Positions 38,724 through 48,929 are shown, numbered from the stretch's first letter. The stretch is 64,000 nucleotides of DNA from Planctomycetota bacterium (GCA_029259775.1 JAJDEN010000057.1:1-64000), one strand, 5' to 3'. Notes: generated by a model from the letters alone, not told the origin. Made by a program: numbers and translations.

Positions 38724-38743
38724 GCGCGAGCGGCAGCTCGCGC
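38724..38743. terminator. Hairpin between convergent genes
   Basis: GCGCGAGC (38724-38731) pairs perfectly with GCTCGCGC (38736-38743) over a GGCA loop. A second stem, TGGCCCG/CGGGCCA (38787-38793 and 38796-38802), lies nearby. Both sit in the 236-nt gap between two gene ends, where a shared transcript end is expected. No T-run is present. Confidence 0.4.
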
Positions 38744-38889
38744 AGGTTCGCTTCCCTACCTCCGGTGTATCGGAGCGGGTCCAACGTGGCCCGTGCGGGC
38801 CATGCCCGCCGGGCCATGCGGGGTGCTCCGGGGCCGCGGATCGCAGGCCGCGTGGATCGGTGACCGTGTCCGGGAGGACACGCACGCGG

Positions 38890-41127
38890 TCAGAGCACGT
38901 CCAGCACCTCGAACAGGACCGCCGAGCCGCTCATGTAGTGGCTGTCGCGACGCGCCGCACTCAAGACCGGCGTCCGCTCCTCGTCGCCCATGAGGCCCAA
39001 GGCCGCGCAAGCCATCGAGCGGTTCATGTGGGTCTCCCGCGAAGCCTGCAACACGTCGATCAACGGCTGCACGGCACGGGCGTCGCCGATGCGCGCCAGC
39101 GTGATCACGATCTGACCCTTCACGCTCTGGTTGCGTGTCTTCTTCAACTGCGCCAGCAGGATCCCCAGCGTGCGATCACGATCCTTGGCACGTCCGCCGC
39201 CCAGCAGCCCGAGCGCCGTCACGGAGCGCATGCGCAGCTGATCGCTGCGTGCGTCCTCCACGGCCGCCGCCAGGGCCGTGATGACCTCGGCACGTGCTTC
39301 GCCCAGCAGGCCCAGCCCCAGCGCCGCGTGCGCGCGCAGGTCCGGGTCCTGGTCCGCGTCGCCGAGTTGGCCGAAGAGCGCCTTCGAACTGGAGAGGTCC
39401 TTGGCCATACCGAGAGCGGTAGCGAAGGCAGCACGCGAATGACCGTCGAGCTTGCGATCGACCAGGCCTTCGCGAAGCGTCTTGAGCGCCCTTCCGCGCA
39501 GCTTCTGCCAGCCCTCGTGGCCCACCGACTCATCGATGGCGCGCACAGCAACGGCCAGGGCGATCGCCCCGAAGGCACGGTCGCCTGACGATCCCGCCGC
39601 CGCGCCGGAACGCAGCGACCGGGCGGCCTTGGCGTGCAGCCCGCCGCCCGACGTGGCGTCGGAGGCCACCAGGCGCGCGAGGGACATCAGCGCAAGACGC
39701 CTCACGCTCGGGGTCGTGGCCTTGCGGTGTGCGGCCACGAGAGCGTCGGCCAACGCGGGGCGCAGCTTCGGGTGACGACGCGCCAGGGTGCCGGCGGCGA
39801 TCACGGTTGCCTGCTCGAGCGTCGGTGACGAGCCCTTGCCGTCGGCCAGCTGCTGCATCACCGCTGCGGCATCCGTGGTGCCACCGACGCGGCCGAGGGC
39901 CAGCGCGGCCTGGGAACGGACGAGGGCCGAGGTCGAGCCCTTCTTCGTGGGCGCGCGGCGCATCGACGCCTGGAGCAAGAGGCGCTGCGAGGCCGTCACG
40001 TGTGCCGGGTCGATGAGCCCGAGCCCCATGAGGACGCCGACCTGGGTCTCGTCCGGGAGACCGCGGGCGAACCAGCCCGCCGTCAGCGCACGCGACGTGG
40101 TGGCCACGCTCTGCTTGTCTGTGGACGGCTGATCGGCGAGCAGACCGAGCGAGATGGCCGCGAAGGCACGTGTCCGCGGCGCGTAGCGCTCGTCGCCGAG
40201 CACGCGGCGCAGTTCCGTGCGCACCCGCTCCAGCGTCGTGCCCGGAAGCTGCCGGCGCTCGTTGCTTCGACGCAGCTGGCCGAGACCGAGCGCAGCCGAC
40301 TCACGCACGAACTGCGTGGAGCGAGCACGCGGATCCAGCGCCCGTGTGAGGAACTCGACCTCGTGGTCCCTGGAGGCGATCTTGCCGAGCGCGATGTAGG
40401 CCGCACCCTCCGTATAGACCCAATGATCACGCTTCGAGGGCGGGCCCTGCGCGGAGACGAGCACCTGACGGACGGCGGCCGTCAGCGCGTGGCGCTGCCG
40501 GTCGTCGAGACGACGCTCGGCACGGCCGGCACGCTTGCCCATCACGCCGCCGAGGGCGAAGAGCGGGTTGCCCTCCGTCACGTACGCACCGGTGCGTAGG
40601 TCTTCGTACTCCTCGCGGTTGACCTCGTACCAGTAGATCCAGTCGTCGAGCCCGGGGCGGGTCTTGCGCACGGTGGGACGCTTGCGGCCACCGAGGGACA
40701 CGCCGCCTTCACCTGCAGCCGCTGCACCGTCAGGCATGCCGGCCGCGCTCGGTGCTTCGTTCTGCCCCGTGCTGCCTGTGCCATCGGCCGGAGCGGCGAA
40801 GCCTCCAGCCGGGTCGCGCGGTTGCGGGCCACCGCCGCCGCCCGGCATCCCGCGCATCGCGGGTGCGGGCCGAGGCAGCTGACGACCGTAGTCATCGCCC
40901 GGCTTGAGGAACGGCCCCTGGCCGGGGTTCGGACCGGGGCCCGGGTTGGGCCCAGGGCCCGGGACGGGCTGCGGAAAGACGGGGGTCCCGGGAGCCACGG
41001 GTCCGGCGGGCCTGGCCGGGACGGGGTCCGCGGCGGCGAAGCGACCGCCGCGTGCTTCCGCGTCGGGCGAAAGCCAGACGGCGAAGCTGAACAGGGAGAC
41101 GAGGAGGATGGGGTTCCGTAGCCGCAT
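38890..41127 (-). CDS. Secreted HEAT-repeat protein
   Basis: The gene encodes 745 residues. The ATG at 41127 follows GGAGAG and opens a signal peptide ending AEARGG. A Pro/Gly-rich low-complexity region (about residues 30-170) is followed by WIYWYEVNREEYEDL and then 14 or more HEAT-type helical pairs (AALALGRVGG, AHAALGLGLLGEAR, QIVITLARIGDARAVQPLIDVL). It ends YMSGSAVLFEVLDVL. The same plan, including a WxYW..NR motif before the repeats and a similar C-terminus, is found in the gene at 55369-57348, so the two are paralogues. Likely a periplasmic scaffold. An inverted repeat lies about 110 nt upstream of its start. Confidence 0.82.
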   Translation of the reverse strand: MRLRNPILLVSLFSFAVWLSPDAEARGGRFAAADPVPARPAGPVAPGTPVFPQPVPGPGPNPGPGPNPGQGPFLKPGDDYGRQLPRPAPAMRGMPGGGGGPQPRDPAGGFAAPADGTGSTGQNEAPSAAGMPDGAAAAGEGGVSLGGRKRPTVRKTRPGLDDWIYWYEVNREEYEDLRTGAYVTEGNPLFALGGVMGKRAGRAERRLDDRQRHALTAAVRQVLVSAQGPPSKRDHWVYTEGAAYIALGKIASRDHEVEFLTRALDPRARSTQFVRESAALGLGQLRRSNERRQLPGTTLERVRTELRRVLGDERYAPRTRAFAAISLGLLADQPSTDKQSVATTSRALTAGWFARGLPDETQVGVLMGLGLIDPAHVTASQRLLLQASMRRAPTKKGSTSALVRSQAALALGRVGGTTDAAAVMQQLADGKGSSPTLEQATVIAAGTLARRHPKLRPALADALVAAHRKATTPSVRRLALMSLARLVASDATSGGGLHAKAARSLRSGAAAGSSGDRAFGAIALAVAVRAIDESVGHEGWQKLRGRALKTLREGLVDRKLDGHSRAAFATALGMAKDLSSSKALFGQLGDADQDPDLRAHAALGLGLLGEARAEVITALAAAVEDARSDQLRMRSVTALGLLGGGRAKDRDRTLGILLAQLKKTRNQSVKGQIVITLARIGDARAVQPLIDVLQASRETHMNRSMACAALGLMGDEERTPVLSAARRDSHYMSGSAVLFEVLDVL

Positions 41128-41238
41128 GGAGCTCTCCAGCCGGGAGCCGTGGTGCGGGCTCGGTCGTGCAGTGCGTGGTGCTGCGACCGAGGACATCACA
41201 CACCCCGTGCCGCCGGGCCGACGACGATCGGCATGTCG

Positions 41239-41269
41239 ACGTAACCACATACTATGAATGAGGTTACGT
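41239..41269 (-). promoter_or_regulatory. Operator-like inverted repeat upstream of HEAT gene
   Basis: ACGTAACC (41239-41246) and GGTTACGT (41262-41269) form a perfect 8-bp inverted repeat around a 15-nt AT-rich centre containing CATAGTAT on the - strand. Spacing and symmetry suit a dimeric regulator, and the centre could hold the -10 of the gene at 41127. There is no U-tract, so a terminator is unlikely. Confidence 0.5.
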
Positions 41270-41341
41270 AGGCTCCGGCGGGAGGGAGCCGCAGCATCAT
41301 GCGTCACCGGCGGGAAACCGTCGGCGCGCGCCGCGGTGACG

Positions 41342-44014
41342 TCAGACCCGGTAGGCGCTCTCGGTGGGATGCATCGGGCGGTTGAGCCACAGCGGACGGC
41401 GCAAGCCCTCGGCGTTGGGCCCGGGCTTCGCGGTCTCGAGCCACTCCGCGTAGACCTCGGCCGACTTCGCGGTGTCCACGAGGACGTCACCGTAGGCGTC
41501 ACCTGCCGGGGCCTTCTCGACGCGCACGACCTGGTGCCAACAGTGCATGCCGCTCACAGGATCGGGCTGCACGGGGAAGGTGAGGTTCTGGTTCACCCCC
41601 ACCTCGCGCCACCAGATGCGCTCGCTGTCCGGGTCGCCGTCGACGTAGGGCTTGACGCCGCCCTTCTGACGGAAGAGGAACGTGCTGCCCTTGCGCTCGA
41701 GGTCCACCATGCTCGATGCGCGCTGCTGCCCGCCGACATCGGGATGCAGGCGCCAGCGGCCGACGTGGTGCGAGCACGCGACGACCCCGGGGTGGATGCC
41801 CTCGGTTACCCAAGCGCGCGGCACGAAGTAGCCGATGCGGGTGTGGACGCGCATCAGATCGCCGGTCTCGACGCCGAGGCGCTCGGCATCGGCGGGGCTG
41901 ATCCAGAGAGGATTCGTGTGCGAGATCTCCTGCAGCCACTTCGCGTTGCCCGAGCGCGTGTGGATGAGCGTCGGCAGCCGGAAGGTCGGGAGCAGCGTCA
42001 TCTCGCCCTCGGCCAGATTGCGCCAGTGCACATGCGAGCGGATGTAGCCGGGCACGGCGTGTTCGGCGTGCCCCCACTCCGCCAGCGTCGGCGAGTACAG
42101 CTCGAGCTTGCCGCTCGGCGTCTTGAAGCCCTCCTGCTCGTAGCGCTCCTGGCCCTTGTAGGGCACGTCGTACGCGCCGTACTTGCGCATGTACCCGAGC
42201 GGCTCCAAGCCCTCCTTCTTGGCCGCCTCGGGCAGGCCGGGGACGGCGTTGTCGAAGATGTCGGCGAAGTACTCGTCGATCGAGATCGGCGTGCCGGGCT
42301 CCTGCTTGGACTCGTACCACTGGCGCACGCCGCGCGACCCGTCCGGGTCGATGTGATGCGCAAGCGCGATCCAGAACTCGGCCTCTTCCCAGACCTCGCC
42401 CGGGTTGGCCTCGTGCGTGAGCTTGACCGGCTCGCCTTCACGGCGCTTGAACTCGCGCAGGACAGGCTGTCGGAAGCCGATCCACGTGCCGGCGTGCGTC
42501 TCCTGGCTCATGATGTCGTGACGCTCGGGGCCCAAGCCCATCGGCAGCACGTAGTCGGCCCACTGCGCCGTCTCGGACCAGATCGGCGTGAGGGCTACGT
42601 GGCAGCCGACCTTGTCCTCGTCCTCGAGCATCTCGATCCACGAACAGCCGTCGGGGTTGGTCCAGACCGGGTTGTAGACGCGCGTGAAGTACGTATCGAT
42701 GCGCTTCTTCTGATCACGCAGCAGGTGCGGCAGGAGGAAGCTCATCTCGTAGTGGGCGAGCGGCCACTCCTTCGGCCAGATGAGCTCGTTCCAGCGCTCG
42801 ATCGGCGGCGGCGCCTCGGAGGGCTTGGGCACGAACTTGTCCCACGAGTTGGGGTTGAGCCCGCCGGGCCGGCCGAAGCTGCCCGTCAGGACATGCAGGA
42901 ACATCAGCGCGCGTGCGGACTGCCAGCCGCCCAGATTGCCGCTCGCCGTGCTGCGCCAGAGATGACTCGAGAACTGGTTGCCGGCTGCGGCGATCTCATC
43001 GGCGAGCAGCGGAACGATCGCGGCGTCGATGCGGCACTCCTCGGCCACGTACGCCGGCGTGTACTCCGCGTACGCATCGGTGAGCTTCTCGAGGAAGCGC
43101 TCGAAGCTGCCGTTGCCGTCCTGATCGTGAACGTCGAGCCAGGCTTCCCAGTTCACGTGCCGCTGGATGAAGTCCTCGTCCAGTCGTCGCGTGCGGAGCA
43201 GATCGTGCGCGATCGCGAGCAGCAGCGCCGGCTCGCTGCCCGGCCAGGGCGAAACCCAGTGGTCCGCCCGCGACGCCGTGTTGCTCAGCCGCGTGTCGAG
43301 CACCGCCATGCGCGCGCCACGTTCCTTGGCTTCGACGATGCGCTGCGCGTGCGGATTGAAGTAGTGACCCGTCTCGAGGTGGGCGGAGATCAACAGGATG
43401 AACTTCGTCTGACTGTAGTCGGGCGAAGGCCGGTCGGCGCCACACCAGAGTGCGAAGCCCGTGCGCGCCGCGGCGCTGCAGACGTTGGTGTGGCTGTTGT
43501 GCCCGTCGACGCCCCAGGCGCTCAGCATGCGCGGGATGAAGTGGTCCTCGCCCGGCCGCCCGACGTGGTACATGACCTCGTCGTGGCGCTCCTCGTCGAG
43601 TGCCTTGCCGATGCGGCTGCCGATGTCCTCGAGTGCGGCCTCCCACGAGACCGGCTCGAACTCGCCAGAACCGCGCGGGCCGACGCGCTTCAAGGGCGTG
43701 AGGATGCGCTCGAGATCCTTCACCTGGTTGATCGTCGCCGGGCCCTTGGCGCACGTGCGACCGCGGCTGCCCGGATGCACCGGGTTGCCTTCGAACTTCT
43801 TGATCTCGCCGGTCGCCTTGTTGACGTAGGCGAGCAGCCCGCACGCCGACTCGCAGTTGAAGCAGATCGTGGGCACGCAGCGGTAGCTCAGCGTCGAACG
43901 CTCGGGCCACGCATCGGGGTCCATCTCCGTCCAGTCATCCCAGCGCTCGGGCGGCGGCGCGACGTTCAGCTCCCAGGGAGACGTGCGCTCGGGCTTGTTG
44001 GGCGTGTCGGACAA
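41342..44014 (-). CDS. Molybdopterin oxidoreductase catalytic subunit (DMSO-reductase superfamily, Cys-ligated Mo type)
   Basis: The gene encodes 890 residues from a TTG at 44014, chosen because TGAGGAG lies at correct spacing and it begins 10 nt after the upstream stop. A 4Fe-4S site is formed by Cys51, Cys54, Cys58 and Cys88. NVCSAA at 177-182 places a Cys (179) where the Mo ligand sits, as in the polysulfide, thiosulfate, tetrathionate and sulfite branch. There is no twin-arginine signal, so the subunit is probably cytoplasmic, as in SoeABC-type sulfite dehydrogenases. Substrate is not proven. Its partner is the fused ferredoxin-NrfD protein directly upstream. Confidence 0.87.
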   Translation of the reverse strand: MSDTPNKPERTSPWELNVAPPPERWDDWTEMDPDAWPERSTLSYRCVPTICFNCESACGLLAYVNKATGEIKKFEGNPVHPGSRGRTCAKGPATINQVKDLERILTPLKRVGPRGSGEFEPVSWEAALEDIGSRIGKALDEERHDEVMYHVGRPGEDHFIPRMLSAWGVDGHNSHTNVCSAAARTGFALWCGADRPSPDYSQTKFILLISAHLETGHYFNPHAQRIVEAKERGARMAVLDTRLSNTASRADHWVSPWPGSEPALLLAIAHDLLRTRRLDEDFIQRHVNWEAWLDVHDQDGNGSFERFLEKLTDAYAEYTPAYVAEECRIDAAIVPLLADEIAAAGNQFSSHLWRSTASGNLGGWQSARALMFLHVLTGSFGRPGGLNPNSWDKFVPKPSEAPPPIERWNELIWPKEWPLAHYEMSFLLPHLLRDQKKRIDTYFTRVYNPVWTNPDGCSWIEMLEDEDKVGCHVALTPIWSETAQWADYVLPMGLGPERHDIMSQETHAGTWIGFRQPVLREFKRREGEPVKLTHEANPGEVWEEAEFWIALAHHIDPDGSRGVRQWYESKQEPGTPISIDEYFADIFDNAVPGLPEAAKKEGLEPLGYMRKYGAYDVPYKGQERYEQEGFKTPSGKLELYSPTLAEWGHAEHAVPGYIRSHVHWRNLAEGEMTLLPTFRLPTLIHTRSGNAKWLQEISHTNPLWISPADAERLGVETGDLMRVHTRIGYFVPRAWVTEGIHPGVVACSHHVGRWRLHPDVGGQQRASSMVDLERKGSTFLFRQKGGVKPYVDGDPDSERIWWREVGVNQNLTFPVQPDPVSGMHCWHQVVRVEKAPAGDAYGDVLVDTAKSAEVYAEWLETAKPGPNAEGLRRPLWLNRPMHPTESAYRV

Positions 44015-44024
44015 CGGACGCTCC

Positions 44025-45542
44025 TCAGGAGATCGGCAGGGCCTGGCCGGCGCGAACGAGGACGTCCTCTTCGGACCAGAGACCCACGAGAGCGAGGACG
44101 GCGGCGAGCATGCTGCCGGCAGGCCAGACGATGAGCAGCGCCACGGGCACGACGATCCCAGCGAGGAGACCGACCAGCAGGTGCCGGCGGGCATAGGGGC
44201 CGTGCGAGATGAGGCGCACGGCGCGGCGGTACTCCGCCTCGCGGCGCTTGGGGAAGAACACCAGCTCCTTCAAGCGTGTGAAGGCCCAGTGAACGATCAG
44301 GGCGGCCACCAGCAGCCAGCGAACGGTGAACGCTTCCGCGGCGGTCAGCCGCATCCACGGCGCCAGCAGAAGCAGCAGCGCGGCGCCGGCCACAACGGCC
44401 TGCACGAGGAGATGGCCGACGAACGGTTTCCAGAGCCAGAGCACGCGCCCCTTGGCCTGACCGAAGAGCCACGCGGTGTAGATGGCGGTGAGCACGGCGG
44501 CCGCGCACGTGAGGACGAGTACGATGGTGCGTAGCGCGGTGGATGGCAGCCAATCCCAGGCAGCGATCGCCAGCCACAGCGAGAGCAGAGCCCCGTAGGC
44601 GCCCAGGATCACCCCACCCTTGGCGAGCCAGCTGTTCCAGTTAGGACGCTTGAGGATCAGCAGGAACCGCTCGGGACGCTTGAGGTCGGCGATGAGCAGC
44701 CACGCTGTGAGCGCCAGGAACAGCAGGCCGGCGGCGGCGGCGATCGCGGATGCGCGTCCGACGCCTTGGCCCAGCAGGGAGAGCGAAGCCAGGAACGCAC
44801 CGGCCGCGACGGACTTCGTGAACAGGTAGGCGCCGACCTTCCAACCCCAGAGCGACGCGTGCGGCACGTCGTAGGTCGTGCTCGCCTCGGCCTTCTTCTC
44901 GTAGGACGCGAAGATGTCCGCGTCGAGCTGCGGCCCGGGCACCTGGTTGGCCCAGAGAAAGCCGCCCGCGCTGTTGGTGAGCGAGGGGTCGATGCCCGCG
45001 GGCGCGACCTCGCGGTAGAAGACGTTGGGTCCGGTGCCGGCTTCGCTCTTGCGGGCCTGCAGGTCGCCGGACGCCTTCATCTGCGACACGCGGCTGTCGG
45101 GATCGTGGAAGTCCCCCGGGATGATCGCCTCAGTCGGGCACACGACGGCGCACGCCGGAGCCAGCCCGACCTCGACGCGATGCGCACAGAAGTGGCACTT
45201 CTCGGCGAGACCCGAGCTCTCGTTGATGTAGAGCGCGTCGTAGGGACAGGCTTGCATGCAGCTCTTGCAGCCGATGCACGCGGCGGGGTCGACCTCGACG
45301 ATGCCGTTCGCGCCCTTGCCGAGTGCGGCGGTCGGGCAGATCGAGACGCACGGCGCGGCGCTGCATTGGTTGCAGCGCAGCACCGCGAACGAGCGCTTCA
45401 CCTCGGGGAAGCTGCCCTGCTCCGTGTACTTGACCCAGGTGCGGAACGAGCCGACGGGGACGTCGTTCTCGGCCTTGCATGCAACGGTGCATGCGTGACA
45501 GCCGATGCAGCGCGAGTGATCGATGACGAAACCGAGTTGCAC
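44025..45542 (-). CDS. Fused four-cluster ferredoxin and NrfD-type membrane quinone subunit
   Basis: The gene encodes 505 residues. Residues 1-140 have four Cys quartets (12/15/18/22; 57/60/65/69; 89/92/95/99; 116/119/131/135) for four 4Fe-4S clusters, as in NrfC/DmsB-type electron-transfer subunits. After a linker of about 100 residues come eight to ten membrane helices with LLIADLKRPERFLLIL, typical of NrfD/PsrC quinone-binding subunits. The two subunits are normally separate genes; here they are one chain. It should pass electrons between the quinone pool and the Mo subunit encoded next. The absence of a signal peptide puts the clusters on the cytoplasmic side. Confidence 0.9.
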   Translation of the reverse strand: MQLGFVIDHSRCIGCHACTVACKAENDVPVGSFRTWVKYTEQGSFPEVKRSFAVLRCNQCSAAPCVSICPTAALGKGANGIVEVDPAACIGCKSCMQACPYDALYINESSGLAEKCHFCAHRVEVGLAPACAVVCPTEAIIPGDFHDPDSRVSQMKASGDLQARKSEAGTGPNVFYREVAPAGIDPSLTNSAGGFLWANQVPGPQLDADIFASYEKKAEASTTYDVPHASLWGWKVGAYLFTKSVAAGAFLASLSLLGQGVGRASAIAAAAGLLFLALTAWLLIADLKRPERFLLILKRPNWNSWLAKGGVILGAYGALLSLWLAIAAWDWLPSTALRTIVLVLTCAAAVLTAIYTAWLFGQAKGRVLWLWKPFVGHLLVQAVVAGAALLLLLAPWMRLTAAEAFTVRWLLVAALIVHWAFTRLKELVFFPKRREAEYRRAVRLISHGPYARRHLLVGLLAGIVVPVALLIVWPAGSMLAAVLALVGLWSEEDVLVRAGQALPIS

Positions 45543-45841
45543 CCGCGCGCCTCCTCCTGGGGGCCGGGATCCTAGCAGGGGCGGGTCGCCTGACTCGCCA
45601 CGAACACGGACACGGACGCGGACACGGGCCCGGGCCGAACGCCGCCGGGGGGGGGCGCGCGCCTAGCGGAGGGCCGCCCAGCGGAAGGCGTGGGCAGCCT
45701 CCATCCAGCGGGCGCCGAGGGAAGCGCCAGGGCGAGAAGGTCCAACGACGCCTCGCCGAAGCGCTGGATCGGGGCGATCTCGGGCATGGCGTGCCTGTGG
45801 CCGCGCAGGCTACATTGCTCGTCAGCCCTGGAGGTCGCCTG

Positions 45842-46306
45842 ATGCGTCGCGCCATGCTGTTCGTCCTGCTCCTCGCCATGAGCCTCGCCGTGACCGCCTG
45901 CGGCGGAGAAGAGGACCGTGGCCCGTCGGACGAGGGCACGAAGGCCGGCGTGATCGCGCTCCTCCGGCGGCTCGAGTCCTCCGTGCGTTCTGGCGATCTG
46001 GACGGCGCCCTCCCGCTACTGGTCGAGCGCAAGGACAAGACCCCCGAGCAGCGCAAGACGAGCCTGCTGCGCCTGATGAAGATCGAGGGCGTCACGCCCA
46101 AGGCGATCTCGAGGCTGGAGGCCAAAGGGCGCTTCGGAGCGCTCCAGAAACTCTGGCCCACGAAGGGGCCCGCGTGGGCGAAGCGGGCAGGCGTCCCCAT
46201 CGGGGAGTGCCTGGGACTGCGGGCGGGCTCGGCCGAAGTCGGCGTGCACTGGGATGGCTGGCAGCTGCGCTTCATGCGGATCAACAACCTGCAGACGCTC
46301 CGCTGA
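45842..46306 (+). CDS. Small lipoprotein of unknown function
   Basis: The gene encodes 154 residues. GGAGGT precedes the ATG at 45842; a lipoprotein signal ends in LAVTAC with the lipidated Cys near residue 20. The mature part is short, mostly helical, with a basic middle (ERKDKTPEQRKTSLLRLMK) and a beta-like end (VGVHWDGWQLRFMRI). No family recognised. The 299-nt gap before it (45543-45841) holds a degenerate GGACAC-type repeat near 45600 and no clear RNA. It is divergent from the ferredoxin-NrfD gene. Confidence 0.7.
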   Translation: MRRAMLFVLLLAMSLAVTACGGEEDRGPSDEGTKAGVIALLRRLESSVRSGDLDGALPLLVERKDKTPEQRKTSLLRLMKIEGVTPKAISRLEAKGRFGALQKLWPTKGPAWAKRAGVPIGECLGLRAGSAEVGVHWDGWQLRFMRINNLQTLR

Positions 46307-46396
46307 AGGGCCCCTGAAACCTCGTGCGCTTCCATGCATCGGGTATTTACTTGTTTCAACATGCTTTGTTGGCAACGTGCTGCAGGAGAGCGACCG

Positions 46397-47095
46397 ATGA
46401 TCACCCGACGACCCGCTGACGACCGAGGCCAGCTGGACCATGGCTGGCTCGACGCACGCCACAGCTTCTCGTTCGGCCACTACGTCGAGCCCGAGCACAT
46501 GGGCTTCCGCGCACTCCGCGTCCTCAACGAGGACCGCGTGCAAGCGGGTCAGGGTTTCGGCATGCACCCGCACAACGACATGGAGATCCTGACGTGGGTG
46601 CTCGAGGGCGCCCTCGAGCACAAGGACAACATGGGCAACGGCTCCGTCATCGCGCCGGGCACGATCCAGCGCATGACGGCCGGCATCGGTGTCCTGCACA
46701 GCGAGTTCAACCACTCCAAGGAGGACCAGGTCCACCTGATGCAGATCTGGATCCTGCCCGAGGCGCGCGGGCTCACGCCCGGCTATGAGGAGAGCACCTT
46801 CGCGGATGCCGACCTCACGAACCAGCTGACGCTGATCGCCGGACACACTCCGCACGGTGCCGCGGTGAAGGTCCATCAAGACGTCCAGGTCTTCGCGGCG
46901 CGCCTCGACATGGACGCGAACGTCTCGAACGACCTCGAGCCGGGCCGTCATGCCTGGGTGCAGGTCGCGCGCGGCGGCCTCACCCTGAACGGCATGGCCC
47001 TTGACGCCGGCGACGGCGCGGCGATCTCCGACGAAACGAACCTGGAATTCTGCGCCACGCACGACACGGAACTCTTGCTCTTCGACCTCGCCTAG
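46397..47095 (+). CDS. Pirin-family (YhhW-like) bicupin
   Basis: The gene encodes 232 residues starting at 46397, where GGAGAG stands upstream. The N-terminal cupin contains [24 protein letters not shown] split over two strands, with the metal-binding HPH and a later E/H pair ([17 protein letters not shown]). The C-terminal cupin is shorter and lacks metal ligands, as in YhhW. Known relatives have quercetinase activity in vitro, but physiological roles are unclear. The AT-rich segment at 46344-46372 with a CAACA/TGTTG inverted repeat is a likely promoter region. It precedes frdA by 76 nt. Confidence 0.88.
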   Translation: MITRRPADDRGQLDHGWLDARHSFSFGHYVEPEHMGFRALRVLNEDRVQAGQGFGMHPHNDMEILTWVLEGALEHKDNMGNGSVIAPGTIQRMTAGIGVLHSEFNHSKEDQVHLMQIWILPEARGLTPGYEESTFADADLTNQLTLIAGHTPHGAAVKVHQDVQVFAARLDMDANVSNDLEPGRHAWVQVARGGLTLNGMALDAGDGAAISDETNLEFCATHDTELLLFDLA

Positions 47096-47171
47096 GGACG
47101 GCTCTGCCGGACTGGACTCGCTGCGGACAGCGTGCCATGATCTCCAGCCATCGCGCGCCAACGGAGCAGTC

Positions 47172-48929
47172 ATGAGCATTCCCGTCTACGACGTTCTGAT
47201 CGTCGGTGGAGGCGGCGCGGGGCTCCGCGCCGCCATCGCCGTCGCGCAGGCGGATCCGACACAGCGGGTCGCCGTCGTTTCGAAGGTCTATCCGATGCGG
47301 AGCCACACCGTTTCGGCCGAAGGCGGCGCGGCAGGCGTCATCAAGGACAACGACTCCGCCGAAGACCACTGCAACGACACGATCGGCGGCGGCGACTGGC
47401 TCGCCGACCAGGATGCCGTCGAGGCCTTCGTCGAGGAGGCCCCGAAGGAACTCATCCAGCTGGAGCACTGGGGCTGCCCGTGGAATCGCGAGGCGGACGG
47501 CTCCGTCGCGGTGCGCCCCTTCGGCGGCATGAAGATCCAGCGGACGTGGTTTGCCTCTGACAAGACCGGCTTCCACATGCTGCACACGCTCTTCCAGACC
47601 TCGCAGCAGTTCGACCCGGTGACCCGCTACGACGAGCATTTCGTCTTCGACCTGCTCGTCCACGACGGCCGCTGCCAGGGCGTGGCCTGCATCGAGCTCA
47701 AGACGGGTGAGGTGCGCATCATCGCCGGTCGTTCCGTGATCCTGTGCACAGGCGGCGGAGGGCGTATCTTCCCCTTCACGACCAATGCGGCGATCAAGAC
47801 CGGCGACGGGATGGGCCTGGCCTACCGGGCCGGCGTCGGCCTCAAGGACATGGAGTTCGTCCAGTACCACCCGACAGGGCTTCCCGGGACCGGCATCCTG
47901 ATCACCGAGGCCGCCCGCGGCGAGGGCGGCATCCTGCTCAACAAGGACGGGCGCCGCTATCTGCAGGATCACGACCTCGGCTCGCCTCTTGAGGTGAGCG
48001 ATCCGCGCCACCCGCAGCTCAAGAGCATGGAGCTCGGCCCGCGGGACCGCCTCTCCCAGGCCTTCTACTGGGAGCGCGAGGCCGGCAATGTGTTCACCTC
48101 CGACGATGGCGACTACGTCCATCTGGACGTTACGCACCTCGGCGAGAAGAAGATCAACAAGCGGATCCCCTTCGTGCGGGACACGGCGCTCAAGTATGTG
48201 GGCGTGGACTGCGTGAAGGAGCCGATCCCGGTCCGACCGGTCGTCCACTACATGATGGGCGGCGTCGACACCGACATCGACGCGGCGACGTCGCTGCCGG
48301 GCCTCTACGCGGCCGGCGAGTGCGCCTGCGTGAGCATCAACGGCGCGAACCGGCTCGGCTCCAACTCGCTGACCGAGTTGCTGGTCTTCGGCAAGCGCGC
48401 GGGCATGGGTGCGGCGGCCTTCGCCAAGGCCAACCCGGAGGTCGCGGTCGATGCGCTGGCTGCCCAGGTGGGCGACAAGGCGGCGCGTCTGAAGTCGCTG
48501 TACTCCGAGGGCCGGGAAGGGGAAGCCTCGATCGCGAGCATCCGCCGGACCCTGACGAGCGCCATGGAAACGGGCGCCGGGATCTACCGTGACCAGGCAC
48601 GCCTCGACGCCTTGTGCGAGACGCTGCGGGAGATCAAGGCCCGCATCAAGGATCTGCGCATCACGGACCGGAGCAAGACCTTCAACACCCAGCTCGTGCA
48701 GGCCCTCGAGCTGGAGTTCATGGTCGATGCCGCGGAAGCCGTGGCCTTCAGCGCCTCCGCACGCAAGGAGTCACGCGGCGCGCATCAGCGCCTGGACTTC
48801 AAGGAGCGCGACGACGGCGCCTTCCTCAAGCACTCGGTAGCGTTCAAGTCCGATGGTGACCCCCGCATCGACTACAAGGACGTGTCCATCACAAAGTGGC
48901 CCCCTGCGGAGCGTGTCTATGGCAAGTAG
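47172..48929 (+). CDS. frdA: Fumarate reductase flavoprotein subunit
   Basis: The gene encodes 585 residues, matching FrdA length. FAD-binding [15 protein letters not shown] lies at 7-21, and His45 in [10 protein letters not shown] is the site of covalent FAD in this family. Active-site elements are intact: [30 protein letters not shown] and [26 protein letters not shown]. It reduces fumarate to succinate, or the reverse, at the cytoplasmic face. It starts the operon frdABCD, with frdB overlapping by 11 nt. Subunit makeup (two small membrane anchors of 127 and 110 residues) is of the E. coli quinol:fumarate reductase type. Confidence 0.95.
   Translation: MSIPVYDVLIVGGGGAGLRAAIAVAQADPTQRVAVVSKVYPMRSHTVSAEGGAAGVIKDNDSAEDHCNDTIGGGDWLADQDAVEAFVEEAPKELIQLEHWGCPWNREADGSVAVRPFGGMKIQRTWFASDKTGFHMLHTLFQTSQQFDPVTRYDEHFVFDLLVHDGRCQGVACIELKTGEVRIIAGRSVILCTGGGGRIFPFTTNAAIKTGDGMGLAYRAGVGLKDMEFVQYHPTGLPGTGILITEAARGEGGILLNKDGRRYLQDHDLGSPLEVSDPRHPQLKSMELGPRDRLSQAFYWEREAGNVFTSDDGDYVHLDVTHLGEKKINKRIPFVRDTALKYVGVDCVKEPIPVRPVVHYMMGGVDTDIDAATSLPGLYAAGECACVSINGANRLGSNSLTELLVFGKRAGMGAAAFAKANPEVAVDALAAQVGDKAARLKSLYSEGREGEASIASIRRTLTSAMETGAGIYRDQARLDALCETLREIKARIKDLRITDRSKTFNTQLVQALELEFMVDAAEAVAFSASARKESRGAHQRLDFKERDDGAFLKHSVAFKSDGDPRIDYKDVSITKWPPAERVYGK

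Noticed and set aside
45572..45787. Short - strand frame starting MPEIAPIQRF
   Set aside because: It ends in GACAC-type low-complexity sequence and has no clear family; a frameshifted remnant is possible but cannot be supported.
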